From contig NZ_BIMH01000016.1 in assembly GCF_004000985.1 (NCBI RefSeq), positions 1-64,000 on the forward strand: a DNA stretch of 64,000 bases, read 5' to 3'. The translations under genes were made by a program, and so were the position numbers. Source of the stretch: Paenibacillus validus NBRC 15382. GTDB taxonomy: Bacteria > Bacillota > Bacilli > Paenibacillales > NBRC-103111. The stretch's first letter is position 1; each line of letters starts with the position of its first letter. Shown piece after piece: positions 1-9,165 of the stretch. A model generated the notes under the pieces. It did not search any database. It saw only the letters and a program-made list of their open reading frames with translations, and was not told the origin of the DNA.

Positions 1-344
1 GCGCTCTCGAAGCGCGCGGCGTGCGCATGGTCGACTGCGGCCCGGGGCCGGCCGTCGACCTGAACGCCGCCATGAGGCGGCTCGGCGAGCTCGAGATCGG
101 CTCGCTGCTCGTCGAAGGCGGCGGCAAGCTGAGCGGAGCCCTGCTGGCGGCCGGGCTCGTCGATAAGCTGGTGCTGTTCCTGGCGCCGAAAATCATCGGC
201 GGCGGAGCATTGGCACCCGGCAACTTCGATTTTCCCGGCTTCGAGACGATGAGCCGGGCGATCAAGCTCGAACGGCTTCAGGTGGAACGCTGCGGCGAGG
301 ACGTGTGCTTGTCCGGTTATCCGCGGTACGAAAGCGAGGAATGA
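1..344 (+). CDS. ribD: RibD C-terminal part (riboflavin deaminase/reductase), truncated by window edge
   Basis: This is the 3' end of the bifunctional riboflavin-biosynthesis protein RibD; the deaminase domain and the start lie outside the window. The frame is open from base 3 to the TGA at 342-344. The visible part is the end of the reductase domain, with the glycine-rich VEGGGKLSGALL segment and PKIIGGG typical of the family. The enzyme reduces the ribosylamino-pyrimidine intermediate with NADPH in the cytoplasm. It is followed after 4 nt by ribE, and the order ribD-ribE-ribAB-ribH is that of the Bacillus rib operon. Any FMN riboswitch would lie upstream of this window. Confidence 0.93.
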   Translation, partial: ALEARGVRMVDCGPGPAVDLNAAMRRLGELEIGSLLVEGGGKLSGALLAAGLVDKLVLFLAPKIIGGGALAPGNFDFPGFETMSRAIKLERLQVERCGEDVCLSGYPRYESEE

Positions 345-348
345 CAAG

Positions 349-1017
349 ATGTTTACGGGCATTATCGAAGAAATCGGCACGATGCGCCGCATCGCCAAAC
401 AAGGCCAAGCCATGGTGCTCACCATCGGCGCGAAACGTATACTGGAAGACGTGAAGCTGGGGGACAGCATTGCGGTGAACGGCGTGTGCTTAACCGTCGT
501 CGCTTACGACGAGTCAAGTTTTACCGTCGATGTGATGCCGGAGACCTTCCGCCGAACGAACCTGGAACGGCTGCAAACCGGCGCTCGGGTGAATCTGGAG
601 CGGGCGATGGCGGCGAACGGCCGCTTCGGCGGTCATATCGTACAAGGTCATGTCGACTCGACGGGCATCATCACGAGTCGAACGCCGGAAGAGAACGCCG
701 TCGTGTTCCGGGTGGAGCCGAGAGATGCGGGGATGATGAAATACGTCATTCCGCACGGCTCGATTACGATCGACGGCATCAGCTTAACGGTCGTCGAGTC
801 GGGGGAAGCGCATTTTACCGTTTCGATCATTCCGCATACGCTGGCAGAGACGATACTGGAGCACAAGAAGGCCGGAGACGAAGTAAACCTCGAGGCCGAT
901 GTGCTGGGTAAATATATCGAGCGATTGCTGGGCTTCCGCGGCGCGGGTCCGGAAGGACAAGGCAAGCCGCAGAGCCGGCTGACAGCTTCATTTTTGACGG
1001 AGCACGGGTTTATGTAA
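349..1017 (+). CDS. ribE: Riboflavin synthase (alpha subunit)
   Basis: The enzyme dismutates two 6,7-dimethyl-8-ribityllumazine molecules to riboflavin, the last step of the pathway. The 222-residue product has the family signature [10 protein letters not shown] at its start and two tandem lumazine-binding halves, visible from the repeated NGVCLTVV (about residue 44) and DGISLTVVE (about residue 142) and from [12 protein letters not shown] in between. Length is normal. The start ATG follows a GAGGA site 9 nt upstream, 4 nt after the ribD stop, so it is translated in the operon with ribD. Family members are named ribE in Bacillus and ribC in other nomenclatures. Confidence 0.95.
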   Translation: MFTGIIEEIGTMRRIAKQGQAMVLTIGAKRILEDVKLGDSIAVNGVCLTVVAYDESSFTVDVMPETFRRTNLERLQTGARVNLERAMAANGRFGGHIVQGHVDSTGIITSRTPEENAVVFRVEPRDAGMMKYVIPHGSITIDGISLTVVESGEAHFTVSIIPHTLAETILEHKKAGDEVNLEADVLGKYIERLLGFRGAGPEGQGKPQSRLTASFLTEHGFM

Positions 1018-1043
1018 CCCAAACTAGTGGGAGGCGAGAGAAC

Positions 1044-2261
1044 ATGACGGCACCGATTCAATTTCATTCGATCGAAGAGGCGATTTACGACCTGATGCTG
1101 GGCAAAGTGATCATCGCCGTTGATGACGAGGACCGGGAGAACGAAGGCGACTTCATTGCCTTGGCGGAGAAAGCGACGCCGGAGATCATCAATTTCATGA
1201 TCAAGGAAGGGCGCGGACTCGTATGCGTACCGATTACCGAGGAGCGGGCTCAGGAGCTCGATTTACCGCCGATGGTCGTGCGCAACACCGATTATCACGG
1301 CACGGCCTTCACGGTTTCCGTCGATCATGCGGAAACGACGACCGGCATCTCGGCTTCGGAGCGCTCCCGCACGGTTCAGGCGTTGATTGATCCGAAGACG
1401 AGGGCGCATCAATTCCGCCGGCCGGGCCACATTTTTCCGTTGATCGCGAAAAAGGGCGGCGTGCTCCGCAGAGCGGGCCATACGGAAGCGGCCGTCGATT
1501 TAGCCCGGATGTGCGGCGCGTATCCGGCTGCCGTCATCTGCGAGGTCATTAAGGAAGACGGGGAAATGGCGCGTGTGCCGGACCTGATGGAAATCGCGCA
1601 AAAGCATGATTTGAAAATTATCACGATTCAAGATATGATCAAATACCGCAATTATAAAGAAAAACTCATTAACCGCGAAGTGGAAGTGCGGATGCCGACC
1701 GACTTCGGCAGCTTCACGGCCATTGCGTATTCGAATGTCGTCGACCAGAAGGAGCATGTGGCGCTTGTCAAAGGGAACATCGACACCGACACGCCGACGC
1801 TGGTGCGCGTTCACTCGGAATGCTTGACCGGCGACGTGTTTCATTCGCACCGCTGCGATTGCGGTCCGCAGCTCGCCGCGGCGCTGAAGCAGATCGATGA
1901 AGCGGGCTCCGGCGTGCTGCTCTATATGCGTCAGGAAGGCCGCGGCATCGGCTTGATCAACAAGCTGAAGGCGTATAAGCTGCAGGAAGAGGGATTCGAT
2001 ACGGTCGATGCGAACCTGAAGCTCGGCTTCGACGCGGATCTGCGCGACTACGGCATTGGAGCGCAAATATTGAAGGATCTCGGCATCAGGAAAATCCGTT
2101 TGCTCACGAACAATCCGCGTAAAATTCGCGGACTCGAAGGCTACGGGCTGGAGGTCATCGAACGCATACCGATTCAGATGGATGAGAACGAAGACAACAC
2201 CCACTATTTGCATACGAAACAAGCGAAGCTCGGTCATTTGCTCAATTTTGCACAAGATTAA
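1044..2261 (+). CDS. ribAB: Bifunctional DHBP synthase / GTP cyclohydrolase II
   Basis: This fusion enzyme makes both precursors for lumazine: the N-terminal half (about residues 1-200) converts ribulose 5-phosphate to dihydroxybutanone phosphate, and the C-terminal half opens GTP. The acidic [10 protein letters not shown] motif near residue 27 and [12 protein letters not shown] mark the first domain. [17 protein letters not shown] (near residue 260) carries the three zinc cysteines of cyclohydrolase II and is followed by RQEGRGIGL. Length 405 is typical of the Bacillus fusion. The ATG lies behind GGGAGG and the gene is 27 nt from ribE, within the rib operon. Confidence 0.96.
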   Translation: MTAPIQFHSIEEAIYDLMLGKVIIAVDDEDRENEGDFIALAEKATPEIINFMIKEGRGLVCVPITEERAQELDLPPMVVRNTDYHGTAFTVSVDHAETTTGISASERSRTVQALIDPKTRAHQFRRPGHIFPLIAKKGGVLRRAGHTEAAVDLARMCGAYPAAVICEVIKEDGEMARVPDLMEIAQKHDLKIITIQDMIKYRNYKEKLINREVEVRMPTDFGSFTAIAYSNVVDQKEHVALVKGNIDTDTPTLVRVHSECLTGDVFHSHRCDCGPQLAAALKQIDEAGSGVLLYMRQEGRGIGLINKLKAYKLQEEGFDTVDANLKLGFDADLRDYGIGAQILKDLGIRKIRLLTNNPRKIRGLEGYGLEVIERIPIQMDENEDNTHYLHTKQAKLGHLLNFAQD

Positions 2262-2320
2262 GCATGGCGGGCTTGGCCGCATCAAAAAAAATATTGAATT
2301 CGGAAGGAAGTTGTGAGATT

Positions 2321-2788
2321 ATGGCGAAAGTATACGAAGGTCATTTAGTGTCGAAAGGTCTGAAATACGGGATCGTAGCAGGCCGTTTTAATGAATTTAT
2401 TACGAGCAAGCTGGTCGGAGGCGCACTGGATGCGTTGAAACGTCACGGCGTGGAAGAAGACGAGATCGAGCTGGCTTGGGTGCCGGGCGCTTTTGAAATT
2501 TCATTGATCGCCCAGAAAATGGCAGAGAGCGGCCGTTACGACGCAGTCATTACGCTGGGGGCGGTCATCCGCGGATCAACGCCGCATTTCGACTACGTGT
2601 GCAACGAAGCGGCCAAAGGAGTGGCTGCAGTCGGGCTGAAAACGGGCGTGCCGACGGTGTTCGGCGTTCTGACGACCGATTCGATCGAGCAAGCGGTCGA
2701 GCGGGCAGGCACGAAGGCGGGCAACAAAGGCTGGGAAGCCGCGGTTACAGCGATCGAGATGGCCAATCTGGTTAAGCAGTTTAAATAA
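2321..2788 (+). CDS. ribH: 6,7-dimethyl-8-ribityllumazine synthase
   Basis: Lumazine synthase condenses dihydroxybutanone phosphate with the amino-pyrimidine; in Bacillus it forms an icosahedral shell around riboflavin synthase. The 155-residue protein shows [39 protein letters not shown] with the catalytic His region, and [23 protein letters not shown]. The frame is open further upstream to 2264, but the ATG at 2321 is preferred: it follows a GGAAGG site and gives the usual MAKVYEGHL beginning. It is the last gene of the rib operon here, and the next gene starts 83 nt later. Confidence 0.95.
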   Translation: MAKVYEGHLVSKGLKYGIVAGRFNEFITSKLVGGALDALKRHGVEEDEIELAWVPGAFEISLIAQKMAESGRYDAVITLGAVIRGSTPHFDYVCNEAAKGVAAVGLKTGVPTVFGVLTTDSIEQAVERAGTKAGNKGWEAAVTAIEMANLVKQFK

Positions 2789-2870
2789 ACAATAACGAAC
2801 CATACAGATAAGATCTACAGCGGGCGGGCAGAAACTAGCGGGAAGTGGGGAACAAGGGGGAACAAGCGAC

Positions 2871-3656
2871 ATGAAGGTCACGGTAAAGCTCGAAACGTTT
2901 GAAGGCCCCCTTGATTTGCTGCTTCACTTGATCGATAAAGCGGAAGTCGATATCTATGATATTCCGATTAAAGACATTACGGATCAATACATGGAATACC
3001 TGGACGCCATGACGGAGCTGGAGCTCGAATTCACGAGCGAGTTTTTGGTGATGGCGGCGACGCTGCTTTCGATCAAAAGCAAGATGCTGCTGCCGAAACC
3101 TCCGGTCCTTGATCTGGATTTCGACGATTATTTGATGGACGAAGAATACGATCCGCGTGCCGAGCTTGTGGCCAAACTGATCGAATACCGCAAATACAAA
3201 GCGATCGCCGATCATCTGCGTGACAAGGAAGTGGAGCGCAGCTTGATTTATACGCGCGAACCCGAGGACTTGACGCCTTATGTCCCCGTCGTTGTGGATA
3301 ATCCGGTCAAAGGTCTGCATGTCTCCGATCTGGTTCAGGCGTTCCGCAAAGCGATGCGCCGGATGCAGAGCCGCAATGCGGTTTCCAAAATCCGCAAAGA
3401 CGAAATTTCCGTCAAGGATCGGATGTTTCAGGTCATTGGCGCGCTCGAGCAGCACGGAGGGAAGCTTCTGTTCTCCAAACTCCTGGATCAGGAGCGGACA
3501 AGGGATTCAATCGTGGTCACCTTCCTGGCATTGCTGGAACTGATGAAGGTGAAGAAGATCGTATGTTTTCAACATCAATTATTCGACGATATCGTGATAA
3601 AGGTGCGGGAGGATGGAACGGCAGATGGATTCTGGGCAGATGAAATCAGTTATTGA
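2871..3656 (+). CDS. scpA: Segregation and condensation protein A (kleisin)
   Basis: ScpA is the kleisin subunit that bridges the heads of SMC and, with ScpB, forms the chromosome condensin. The 261-residue protein begins with the characteristic kleisin N-terminus KLETFEGPLDLLLHLIDK, followed by DIYDIPIKDITDQYMEYL and a middle acidic linker, and ends with a winged-helix region around VVTFLALLELMKVKKI. The ATG follows a GGGGGAA stretch. It overlaps the downstream scpB by about 40 nt, as expected for a co-translated pair. Confidence 0.95.
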   Translation: MKVTVKLETFEGPLDLLLHLIDKAEVDIYDIPIKDITDQYMEYLDAMTELELEFTSEFLVMAATLLSIKSKMLLPKPPVLDLDFDDYLMDEEYDPRAELVAKLIEYRKYKAIADHLRDKEVERSLIYTREPEDLTPYVPVVVDNPVKGLHVSDLVQAFRKAMRRMQSRNAVSKIRKDEISVKDRMFQVIGALEQHGGKLLFSKLLDQERTRDSIVVTFLALLELMKVKKIVCFQHQLFDDIVIKVREDGTADGFWADEISY

Positions 3657-4242
3657 GGGTTTGCTGTTCGTGGCGGGAGACGAAGGGCTCGACGCCAAGC
3701 AGCTGGCCGAAGTGCTGGAGCAAGATGCCGCTTTTGTCACCGACCTCGTGCTGGACCTGCAAAGCGAATTGAAGCGGCAAGGGCGGGGCATTCAAATCGT
3801 GGAGCTGGCGGGGACGTATCAGTTGTCCACGGTGCCGGAGCATGCGCCGTTCTTCGAACGCTTGGCGTATTCCCCTTCTCGAACGTCGCTTTCGCAAGCG
3901 GCTCTGGAGACGCTCGCGATTGTTGCGTATCGGCAGCCGATTACGCGTATCGAGATCGAGGAAATCCGCGGCGTGAAGGCGGACCGGGCGCTGCAGACGC
4001 TGGTGGCCAAGGATTTGATTCAAGAGGTGGACCGGGCGGATGCGCCGGGAAGACCGATTTTATACGGGACGACCAAATCGTTTCTCGACTATTTTGGATT
4101 GGGCAGTTTGACCGATTTGCCGGAAACGAGTTTGTTCGAGAACGACGACAACCTGGAAGAGGAAACGCGCTTGTTGTTCGAGAAGCTGGAAGGGGAGCAA
4201 ATGACGTTCGAAGACGTGTCTTCGAAGTCGAACGACTTCTGA
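3613..4242 (+). CDS. scpB: Segregation and condensation protein B
   Basis: ScpB is the dimeric winged-helix (kite) partner of ScpA in the SMC condensin. Visible features are an N-terminal IEGLLFVAGDEGLDAKQLAEVL and the strongly conserved LETLAIVAYRQPITRIEIEEIRGV, followed by RPILYGTTKSFLDYFGL. About 205 residues is normal. Three in-frame ATGs (3613, 3625, 3640) are possible; the GGGAGG at 3607-3612 touches the first and is 12 nt from the second, so 3625 may be the true start. The overlap with scpA suggests translational coupling. Confidence 0.94.
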   Translation: MERQMDSGQMKSVIEGLLFVAGDEGLDAKQLAEVLEQDAAFVTDLVLDLQSELKRQGRGIQIVELAGTYQLSTVPEHAPFFERLAYSPSRTSLSQAALETLAIVAYRQPITRIEIEEIRGVKADRALQTLVAKDLIQEVDRADAPGRPILYGTTKSFLDYFGLGSLTDLPETSLFENDDNLEEETRLLFEKLEGEQMTFEDVSSKSNDF

Positions 4243-4300
4243 AACGTGCATGTTTTACCAAGGTAAAGCCATACTAACTCCTGAGGAAATGAAGCGGCAA

Positions 4301-4326
4301 GCTTCCGGTACCGGGAGTTTTTTGTG
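4301..4326 (+). terminator. Probable terminator after scpAB
   Basis: A short stem, CTTCC pairing with GGGAG around a GGTACC loop (4302-4317), is followed by a seven-T run. It lies between scpB and the next gene. The stem is short, so termination may be partial. Confidence 0.5.
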
Positions 4327-4363
4327 TTTTCCCCAGAATTTTGCCGTGCGGGAGGAGATTAGC

Positions 4364-5041
4364 ATGGTTTGGGTTTGGATGGCCGCGGGACTGCTCTTCG
4401 TGCTGCTTCTCCTCTTGGGAAGCCGGGTGAACATTCGACTCGCCTTCACCCATCAGGATAAGAACGACGAGATTTCCGTTGAAGTCAGGGCGCTGCTAGG
4501 TCTCGTCCGTTTTCGCTATGAAGTGCCGACCCTCCGTTTCAAGGGTCTTCGCGCCGGGCTGGAAGTGAAATCCGAACAAGTCAACGCCGGGGCAGGGCGC
4601 TTGATTGCCGATCGGAAAGAAACGATCAACGCGGATAAAATCAAGCAGATGTTCGAGGATGTACGGATACTGCTGACGCATTGTTTCGATTTCAACGAGT
4701 GGCTGAGCCGGATGCTTCGGCATGTCCATTGTACGAAGCTGAATTGGAAAACGTCGGTCGGCATTGGGGATGCGCCTGAGACAGCCTTTCTGGTCGGGAC
4801 GCTCTGGGGGGTGAAGTCGTCGCTGCTCGGGTTTGTATGCCGGTACATTCGTTTGGAAACCCAGCCGCAGCTGCAGGTGACGCCGGTTTTTAATCAAATG
4901 ATGTTCTTGACCGAAGGGGATTGTACGATTCGTATCCGGATCTGGCATTTGCTTTCCGGAGGCGTTCAGCTCCTGATGCGCATCCGCAAGACGGAAGGCG
5001 GCCTGCAAGCTTGGCGCCGTGTGCTGATGCCGACGTCCTGA
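4364..5041 (+). CDS. ytfI: DUF2953 membrane-anchored protein (YtfI-like)
   Basis: A 225-residue protein with an N-terminal membrane segment (MVWVWMAAGLLFVLLLLLG) and a soluble domain resembling DUF2953; function is unknown. The frame is open upstream to 4250, but ATG 4364 follows GGGAGGAG and places the hydrophobic segment at the N-terminus. The adjacency to the following GerW/YtfJ-type gene matches ytfI-ytfJ in Bacillus, where both are connected with sporulation. Assignment rests mainly on this context and on the hydrophobic start; no catalytic motif is visible. Confidence 0.75.
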   Translation: MVWVWMAAGLLFVLLLLLGSRVNIRLAFTHQDKNDEISVEVRALLGLVRFRYEVPTLRFKGLRAGLEVKSEQVNAGAGRLIADRKETINADKIKQMFEDVRILLTHCFDFNEWLSRMLRHVHCTKLNWKTSVGIGDAPETAFLVGTLWGVKSSLLGFVCRYIRLETQPQLQVTPVFNQMMFLTEGDCTIRIRIWHLLSGGVQLLMRIRKTEGGLQAWRRVLMPTS

Positions 5042-5149
5042 ATAACGAAGCGACGCGACTTCGGATTCTGTTTCCCCTACATAGTCTGGAGGTACTCCGG
5101 TTAAGCTAAAACTGTTCTTTAATCCGACTTCAGACAGGAGGTTTCCACG

Positions 5150-5641
5150 TTGGCAGAGCATCCGATTCAAGGGTTAATGAAGACGGCCATGGAAAATATT
5201 AAAGAAATGGTCGACGTCAATACGATTGTAGGCGACCCGGTCGAAACGCCGGACGGCAGCATCATTATGCCGATCAGCAAAGTCGGTTTTGGCTTCGCGG
5301 CAGGGGGCAGCGAGTTCGTCACGGCGGAAGAGCATGCGAATGGGAACGGCGGTAACCGCCATGATGCGATGAACGCTTCGGTTGCGCTTCCGTTCGGCGG
5401 AGGCAGCGGCGGCGGGGTGTCGATTACCCCGATCGCATTTTTGGTTGTCGGCAAACAAGGGGTCAAGATCGTGCCGCTCGACAATCAAACGCACTTGCTG
5501 GAACGAATTATCGATTCAGCGCCGCAAGTGGTCGACCGCATTCAATCGATGATCAAAAACGGCGGCAAAGCCGGCTCCACTATGGAGACAGAGTCGACAT
5601 CCGTAACGAACAACATCGAGAACCAAAATTTCATCGTTTAA
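5150..5641 (+). CDS. ytfJ: GerW family sporulation protein YtfJ
   Basis: This 163-residue protein matches the GerW/YtfJ family: EHPIQGLMKTAMENIKEMVDVNTIVGDPVETPDG at the start is characteristic, then IIMPISKVGFGFAAGG, a Gly-rich loop FGGGSGGGVSITPIAFLVV and a C-terminal helix. Family members are needed for normal spore germination or coat properties; the molecular role is not known. The start codon is TTG at 5150, 8 nt after AGGAGG; there is no ATG close by. It follows the DUF2953 gene by 108 nt and ends at a strong terminator. Confidence 0.92.
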   Translation: MAEHPIQGLMKTAMENIKEMVDVNTIVGDPVETPDGSIIMPISKVGFGFAAGGSEFVTAEEHANGNGGNRHDAMNASVALPFGGGSGGGVSITPIAFLVVGKQGVKIVPLDNQTHLLERIIDSAPQVVDRIQSMIKNGGKAGSTMETESTSVTNNIENQNFIV

Positions 5642-5651
5642 CTTTATCGAG

Positions 5652-5680
5652 AAGCTGCCCGGTCCAGGGCAGCTTTCTTT
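5652..5680 (+). terminator. Intrinsic terminator after ytfJ
   Basis: A perfect 9-bp stem, AAGCTGCCC (5652-5660) with GGGCAGCTT (5667-5675), encloses a six-base loop and runs into a T-rich tail. Confidence 0.9.
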
Positions 5681-5841
5681 ATGCGATTCCGCTGTCCGCT
5701 CGAGAAAGGATAACCCCCGCTGCATGTTCCATCAAGCGGTATTGCTCTTTCCGGGTCTAAGGAATATAGTTGATGTAGACTGCTTTTGCTTGCTTTGCGG
5801 CAAAGGCGACGAATGGAACAATAAGTAAGGAGTTATGCCTC

Positions 5842-6528
5842 GTGTGCGGACGGTATACGATTACGGTTTCGTGGGATGAGCTGATGATGCGCTTTTTGCT
5901 GGATGGAAGACCGGGTAAATACCAGCCGCGGTACAATGCCGCCCCCGGCCAGTGGATCCCCGCGATTCTCGGCGGCGAACCGGGCTTTGGCGAACGTGCG
6001 GCGAACCGTCTCGGGGAGCTCCGCTGGGGGCTTGTACCTTCATGGGCGCAAGACGCCAAGTCGGGTGCGCGCATGATGAACGCAAGAGCCGAAACGGTTG
6101 CGGAGAAGCCGTCGTTCCGAACGCTGCTGTCGCGTAAGCGCTGCCTCATTCCTGCCGATGGCTTCTACGAATGGAAGAAGACCGGCGGGGGGAAACAGCC
6201 GGTGCGATTCGTGCTGAAAGACGGAGGCTTATTCGGGATGGCGGCGCTTTACGATACGTGGGTCGGGGAGGACGGCGACAAGCTGCATACGTGCACGATT
6301 GTGACGACTGCGGCCAACGGATTAGTTGCGGAAGTCCACGAACGGATGCCGGTCATTTTGACCCGGGAGCGGGAGAAGGTGTGGCTCGACCGCAGCGTCC
6401 GCGAACAGGCGGAGCTGCTGCCGCTGCTCGAACCGTTCCCGGCGGAGCGGATGGATTATTACGAGGTGCGGCCCGAAGTCGGGCGCGTTGCCTATGACGA
6501 GCCGGACTGCATCCGGCCATTAGCCTAA
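5842..6528 (+). CDS. SOS response-associated peptidase (SRAP/YedK, HMCES-like)
   Basis: SRAP proteins crosslink through Cys2 to abasic sites in single-stranded DNA and protect them. The 228-residue product starts MCGRYTIT, so the catalytic Cys is residue 2 once the initiator Met is removed; the GTG at 5842 behind AAGGAG is therefore well supported. Other family motifs are YNAAPGQ, MMNARAETVAEKPSFR, CLIPADGFYEWKK (catalytic Glu) and EVHERMPVIL (active-site His). All key residues are present. It stands alone between two terminators, so it is probably monocistronic. No LexA-type box was identified upstream. Confidence 0.94.
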   Translation: MCGRYTITVSWDELMMRFLLDGRPGKYQPRYNAAPGQWIPAILGGEPGFGERAANRLGELRWGLVPSWAQDAKSGARMMNARAETVAEKPSFRTLLSRKRCLIPADGFYEWKKTGGGKQPVRFVLKDGGLFGMAALYDTWVGEDGDKLHTCTIVTTAANGLVAEVHERMPVILTREREKVWLDRSVREQAELLPLLEPFPAERMDYYEVRPEVGRVAYDEPDCIRPLA

Positions 6529-6546
6529 AAGCTTGCAAGAACGAAG

Positions 6547-6581
6547 ACCGTCAAGGTGAATTTGCGCCTTGCCGGTTTTTT
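6547..6581 (+). terminator. Intrinsic terminator after the SRAP gene
   Basis: ACCGTCAAGG (6547-6556) pairs with CCTTGCCGGT (6567-6576) with one mismatch pair, followed by a run of six T. Confidence 0.88.
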
Positions 6582-6720
6582 GTGTACCGTCCGCATGCAT
6601 ACATAACCAGGTCCGATTCGCATATACATGTACAAGTAGGCCGAACTTGTCCTTCGATCGTTTGTTTGTGTCGGGGCAATTCGTCCGCCGGTGATACAGG
6701 AACGTTTTGGTGGGAGGATC

Positions 6721-7896
6721 ATGATGAGAAGACTATGGTTTCTGTTGTTGGCCTTATGGCTTGTCGCCGCCGGCTTCGGCGGTATTCCGACCGCGCAGGC
6801 GGCTCCGGGAATAAGCACCAGCGCGGAAGGCGCGGCGCTGATCGACGTCACCTCAGGCAGGCTGCTGTACAGCGTCAAAGGGGACAAACAGATGCGTATC
6901 GCCAGCTTGACGAAGATCATGACGGCGATCGTGGCCATCGAGAACGGCAAGCTGACGGATTTGGCGAAAGTCAGCAAGAACGCCTTCGGCAAAGAAGGCT
7001 CCTCGATTTATTTAAAGCTGAATGAAGAGATGAATTTGAAAGACTTGCTGTACGGACTTATGCTTCGTTCCGGCAACGACGCCGCAACCACGATAGCGGA
7101 GCATGTGGGGGGCAGCGTCGAGGGCTTCGCCTATATGATGAATGAGAAGGCGAGAATGATCGGAATGACGCGCTCCAGCTTCAAAAACCCGTCCGGCTTG
7201 GATGAAGAAGGCCATTACTCTACGGCGAGCGATATGGCCAAACTGACTGCTTATGCATTGAAAAACCCGGTCTTCCAGGAAATCGTCAAAACGAAAGTCA
7301 AAAAAGTGCCGAATCCGAATGAATCCTGGGATTACTCTTGGGTCAATAAAAATAAAATGCTGTCGCTGTACGACGGGGCGGACGGCGTGAAGACCGGGTA
7401 CACGAAGCTGGCCAAGCGCTGCCTGGTCTCTTCCGCGACGCGGGGCGGACAACAATTAGCCGTTGTCACGCTGAACGATCCGAATGACTGGATCGATCAT
7501 ACGCAGCTGCTCGATTACGGCTTCGAGCACTACCCGCTCACGACGCTGATCGGCAAAGCGGAGCCGGTTGAAGGCACGGAATTCGTGGCTGGGGCACCTT
7601 TCCGATATCCGGCCGAGCAGGCGGAGAACGGAAAATTCGAGCGCAAGCTGATATTGAACGACGTCACTTCCACTGATTACAAGCTGGGCTTGAAGGGACG
7701 GATCGAGTTTACGTTGAACGGCAGAGCCATCGGTAACGTACCGCTTGTAGCCAAGGATAGTCCCCGGCTTTCCGCAACGGACCGGTCAACGTTCGCATTC
7801 TCCGAGTCGGATGCGGACGGTTGGCGGCTTTCGGATAGATGGTTATACATTTTAAGCGCATTCACCCGGGTGATGTTCACAGGACAAACCGATTAA
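6721..7896 (+). CDS. dacB: D-alanyl-D-alanine carboxypeptidase, spore-cortex type
   Basis: A 391-residue penicillin-binding protein that trims D-Ala from peptidoglycan stem peptides outside the membrane. It has a signal peptide (hydrophobic to about residue 25, cleavage near AQA-AP), the catalytic SLTK near residue 62, SGN near 118 and KTG near 227, then a beta-rich C-terminal domain and a hydrophobic tail typical of this class. The order dacB-spmA-spmB equals the Bacillus operon for PBP5*, which controls cross-linking of the spore cortex and is made in the mother cell. ATG 6721 follows GGGAGG; ATG 6724 is an alternative. Confidence 0.92.
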   Translation: MMRRLWFLLLALWLVAAGFGGIPTAQAAPGISTSAEGAALIDVTSGRLLYSVKGDKQMRIASLTKIMTAIVAIENGKLTDLAKVSKNAFGKEGSSIYLKLNEEMNLKDLLYGLMLRSGNDAATTIAEHVGGSVEGFAYMMNEKARMIGMTRSSFKNPSGLDEEGHYSTASDMAKLTAYALKNPVFQEIVKTKVKKVPNPNESWDYSWVNKNKMLSLYDGADGVKTGYTKLAKRCLVSSATRGGQQLAVVTLNDPNDWIDHTQLLDYGFEHYPLTTLIGKAEPVEGTEFVAGAPFRYPAEQAENGKFERKLILNDVTSTDYKLGLKGRIEFTLNGRAIGNVPLVAKDSPRLSATDRSTFAFSESDADGWRLSDRWLYILSAFTRVMFTGQTD

Positions 7897-7949
7897 TCGT
7901 ACGACAAGGGTTCCAGTCCGATCATGGGAGGGAAGGGGCATGCCTAGTT

Positions 7950-8549
7950 ATGGTCAACTTTATTTGGTTGTTCTTTATCGTTGCCGGATTCATCGTCGCC
8001 GCATTTCAGGGAAGAATCGATTTGGTGACCGAGGCCGTTTTTGAAGGCGCGAAAAGCGGCGTCACCGTTTGTTTCGGCCTGATCAGCATCATGGTGTTCT
8101 GGCTCGGGATGATGCGGATCGCCGAGGATGCAGGCCTGCTGCGAACGATGGCCAGACTGCTCAGCCCCGTCGTCCGCATGCTGTTTCCCGGTGTCCCGAA
8201 GGATCATCCGGCGCTCGGATACATCATGTCGAACATGAGCGCGAACATTTTCGGACTCGGGAATGCGGCTACGCCGATGGGCATCAAAGCGATGCAGGAG
8301 CTGCAGAAGCTGAATCCGCACAAGGAAATCGCAAGTCCCGCCATGTGTACCTTGCTTGCGCTGAACACGGCGAGCATTACCTTGATCCCGACGACGCTGA
8401 TCGCCATTCGCATGAGCTACAACTCGGCCAATCCCGCGGAAATCGTCGGCACGACCTTAATGGCCACCTTCATTTCGACGCTGGCGGCGATCGTGGTCGA
8501 CCGATGGTACAGAAGTCGAAATTCGCCGAGCGATTTGAGGAAAGGATGA
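7950..8549 (+). CDS. spmA: Spore maturation protein A
   Basis: SpmA is a polytopic membrane protein of the nucleoside-recognition (Gate) family required, with SpmB, for spore core dehydration and heat resistance. The 199-residue product has hydrophobic segments at the start (MVNFIWLFFIVAGFIVAAFQG), the motif FWLGMMRIAEDAGL, and GYIMSNMSANIFGLGNAATPMGIKAM typical of the family. The frame extends upstream but the ATG at 7950 follows GGGAGGGAAGG by about 12 nt and matches the family start. It lies 53 nt after dacB and 6 nt before spmB. Confidence 0.94.
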   Translation: MVNFIWLFFIVAGFIVAAFQGRIDLVTEAVFEGAKSGVTVCFGLISIMVFWLGMMRIAEDAGLLRTMARLLSPVVRMLFPGVPKDHPALGYIMSNMSANIFGLGNAATPMGIKAMQELQKLNPHKEIASPAMCTLLALNTASITLIPTTLIAIRMSYNSANPAEIVGTTLMATFISTLAAIVVDRWYRSRNSPSDLRKG

Positions 8550-8555
8550 GGCGCC

Positions 8556-9092
8556 GTGTATGAATGGGTCAACTTAATATCCGCCTGGGCGATTCCCGTT
8601 ATCATCGTGTTTATCCCTTTATATGCCGCTTACCGGAAAATCCCCGTCTACGAATCGTTCGTGGACGGGGCGAAAGACGGCTTCGATACGGCGATCCGCA
8701 TCATTCCTCACCTCGTCGGCATGATGGTGGCGATCAGCGTATTTCGCGCGTCCGGCGCGATGGATTTATTCATCGGCTGGCTGAAGCCGATTTGTGAACG
8801 ATTCGGGGTGCCGAGCGAAATCATCCCGCTTGCTTTCTTGCGTCCGATTACCGGCGCAGGATCGCTCGCTTTCACGACCGATCTCATCTCGCAGTTCGGG
8901 CCGGATTCGATGGTCGGGCGCATCGCCTCCACGATTCAAGGCAGTACGGATACGACGCTGTACGTCATTACCGTATATTTCGGCGCGATCGGCATCCGTA
9001 AAGCGGGATACGCCCTGAAGGTCGGCCTGATCTCCGACGCCGTCGGCTTTATCGCCTCGATCTTCATTTGTTATTTGGTGTTTACCGCGTAA
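8556..9092 (+). CDS. spmB: Spore maturation protein B
   Basis: Partner of SpmA, 178 residues, with four or five membrane segments and the same Gate-type fold: VDGAKDGFDTAIRIIPHLVGMMVAI, PLAFLRPITGAGSLAF and STIQGSTDTTLYVITVYFGAIGIRK. Start is GTG at 8556, behind AAGGATGAGG. With dacB and spmA it forms the spore cortex/core maturation operon; loss in Bacillus lowers spore heat resistance. No terminator is obvious right after it. Confidence 0.94.
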   Translation: MYEWVNLISAWAIPVIIVFIPLYAAYRKIPVYESFVDGAKDGFDTAIRIIPHLVGMMVAISVFRASGAMDLFIGWLKPICERFGVPSEIIPLAFLRPITGAGSLAFTTDLISQFGPDSMVGRIASTIQGSTDTTLYVITVYFGAIGIRKAGYALKVGLISDAVGFIASIFICYLVFTA

Positions 9093-9165
9093 TGGCTTCC
9101 TTCGTTTCACCCCCTCCTTTGTCCGTACATATACTAAGGCAGCGATCCCGGAAGAGGTGACCTGT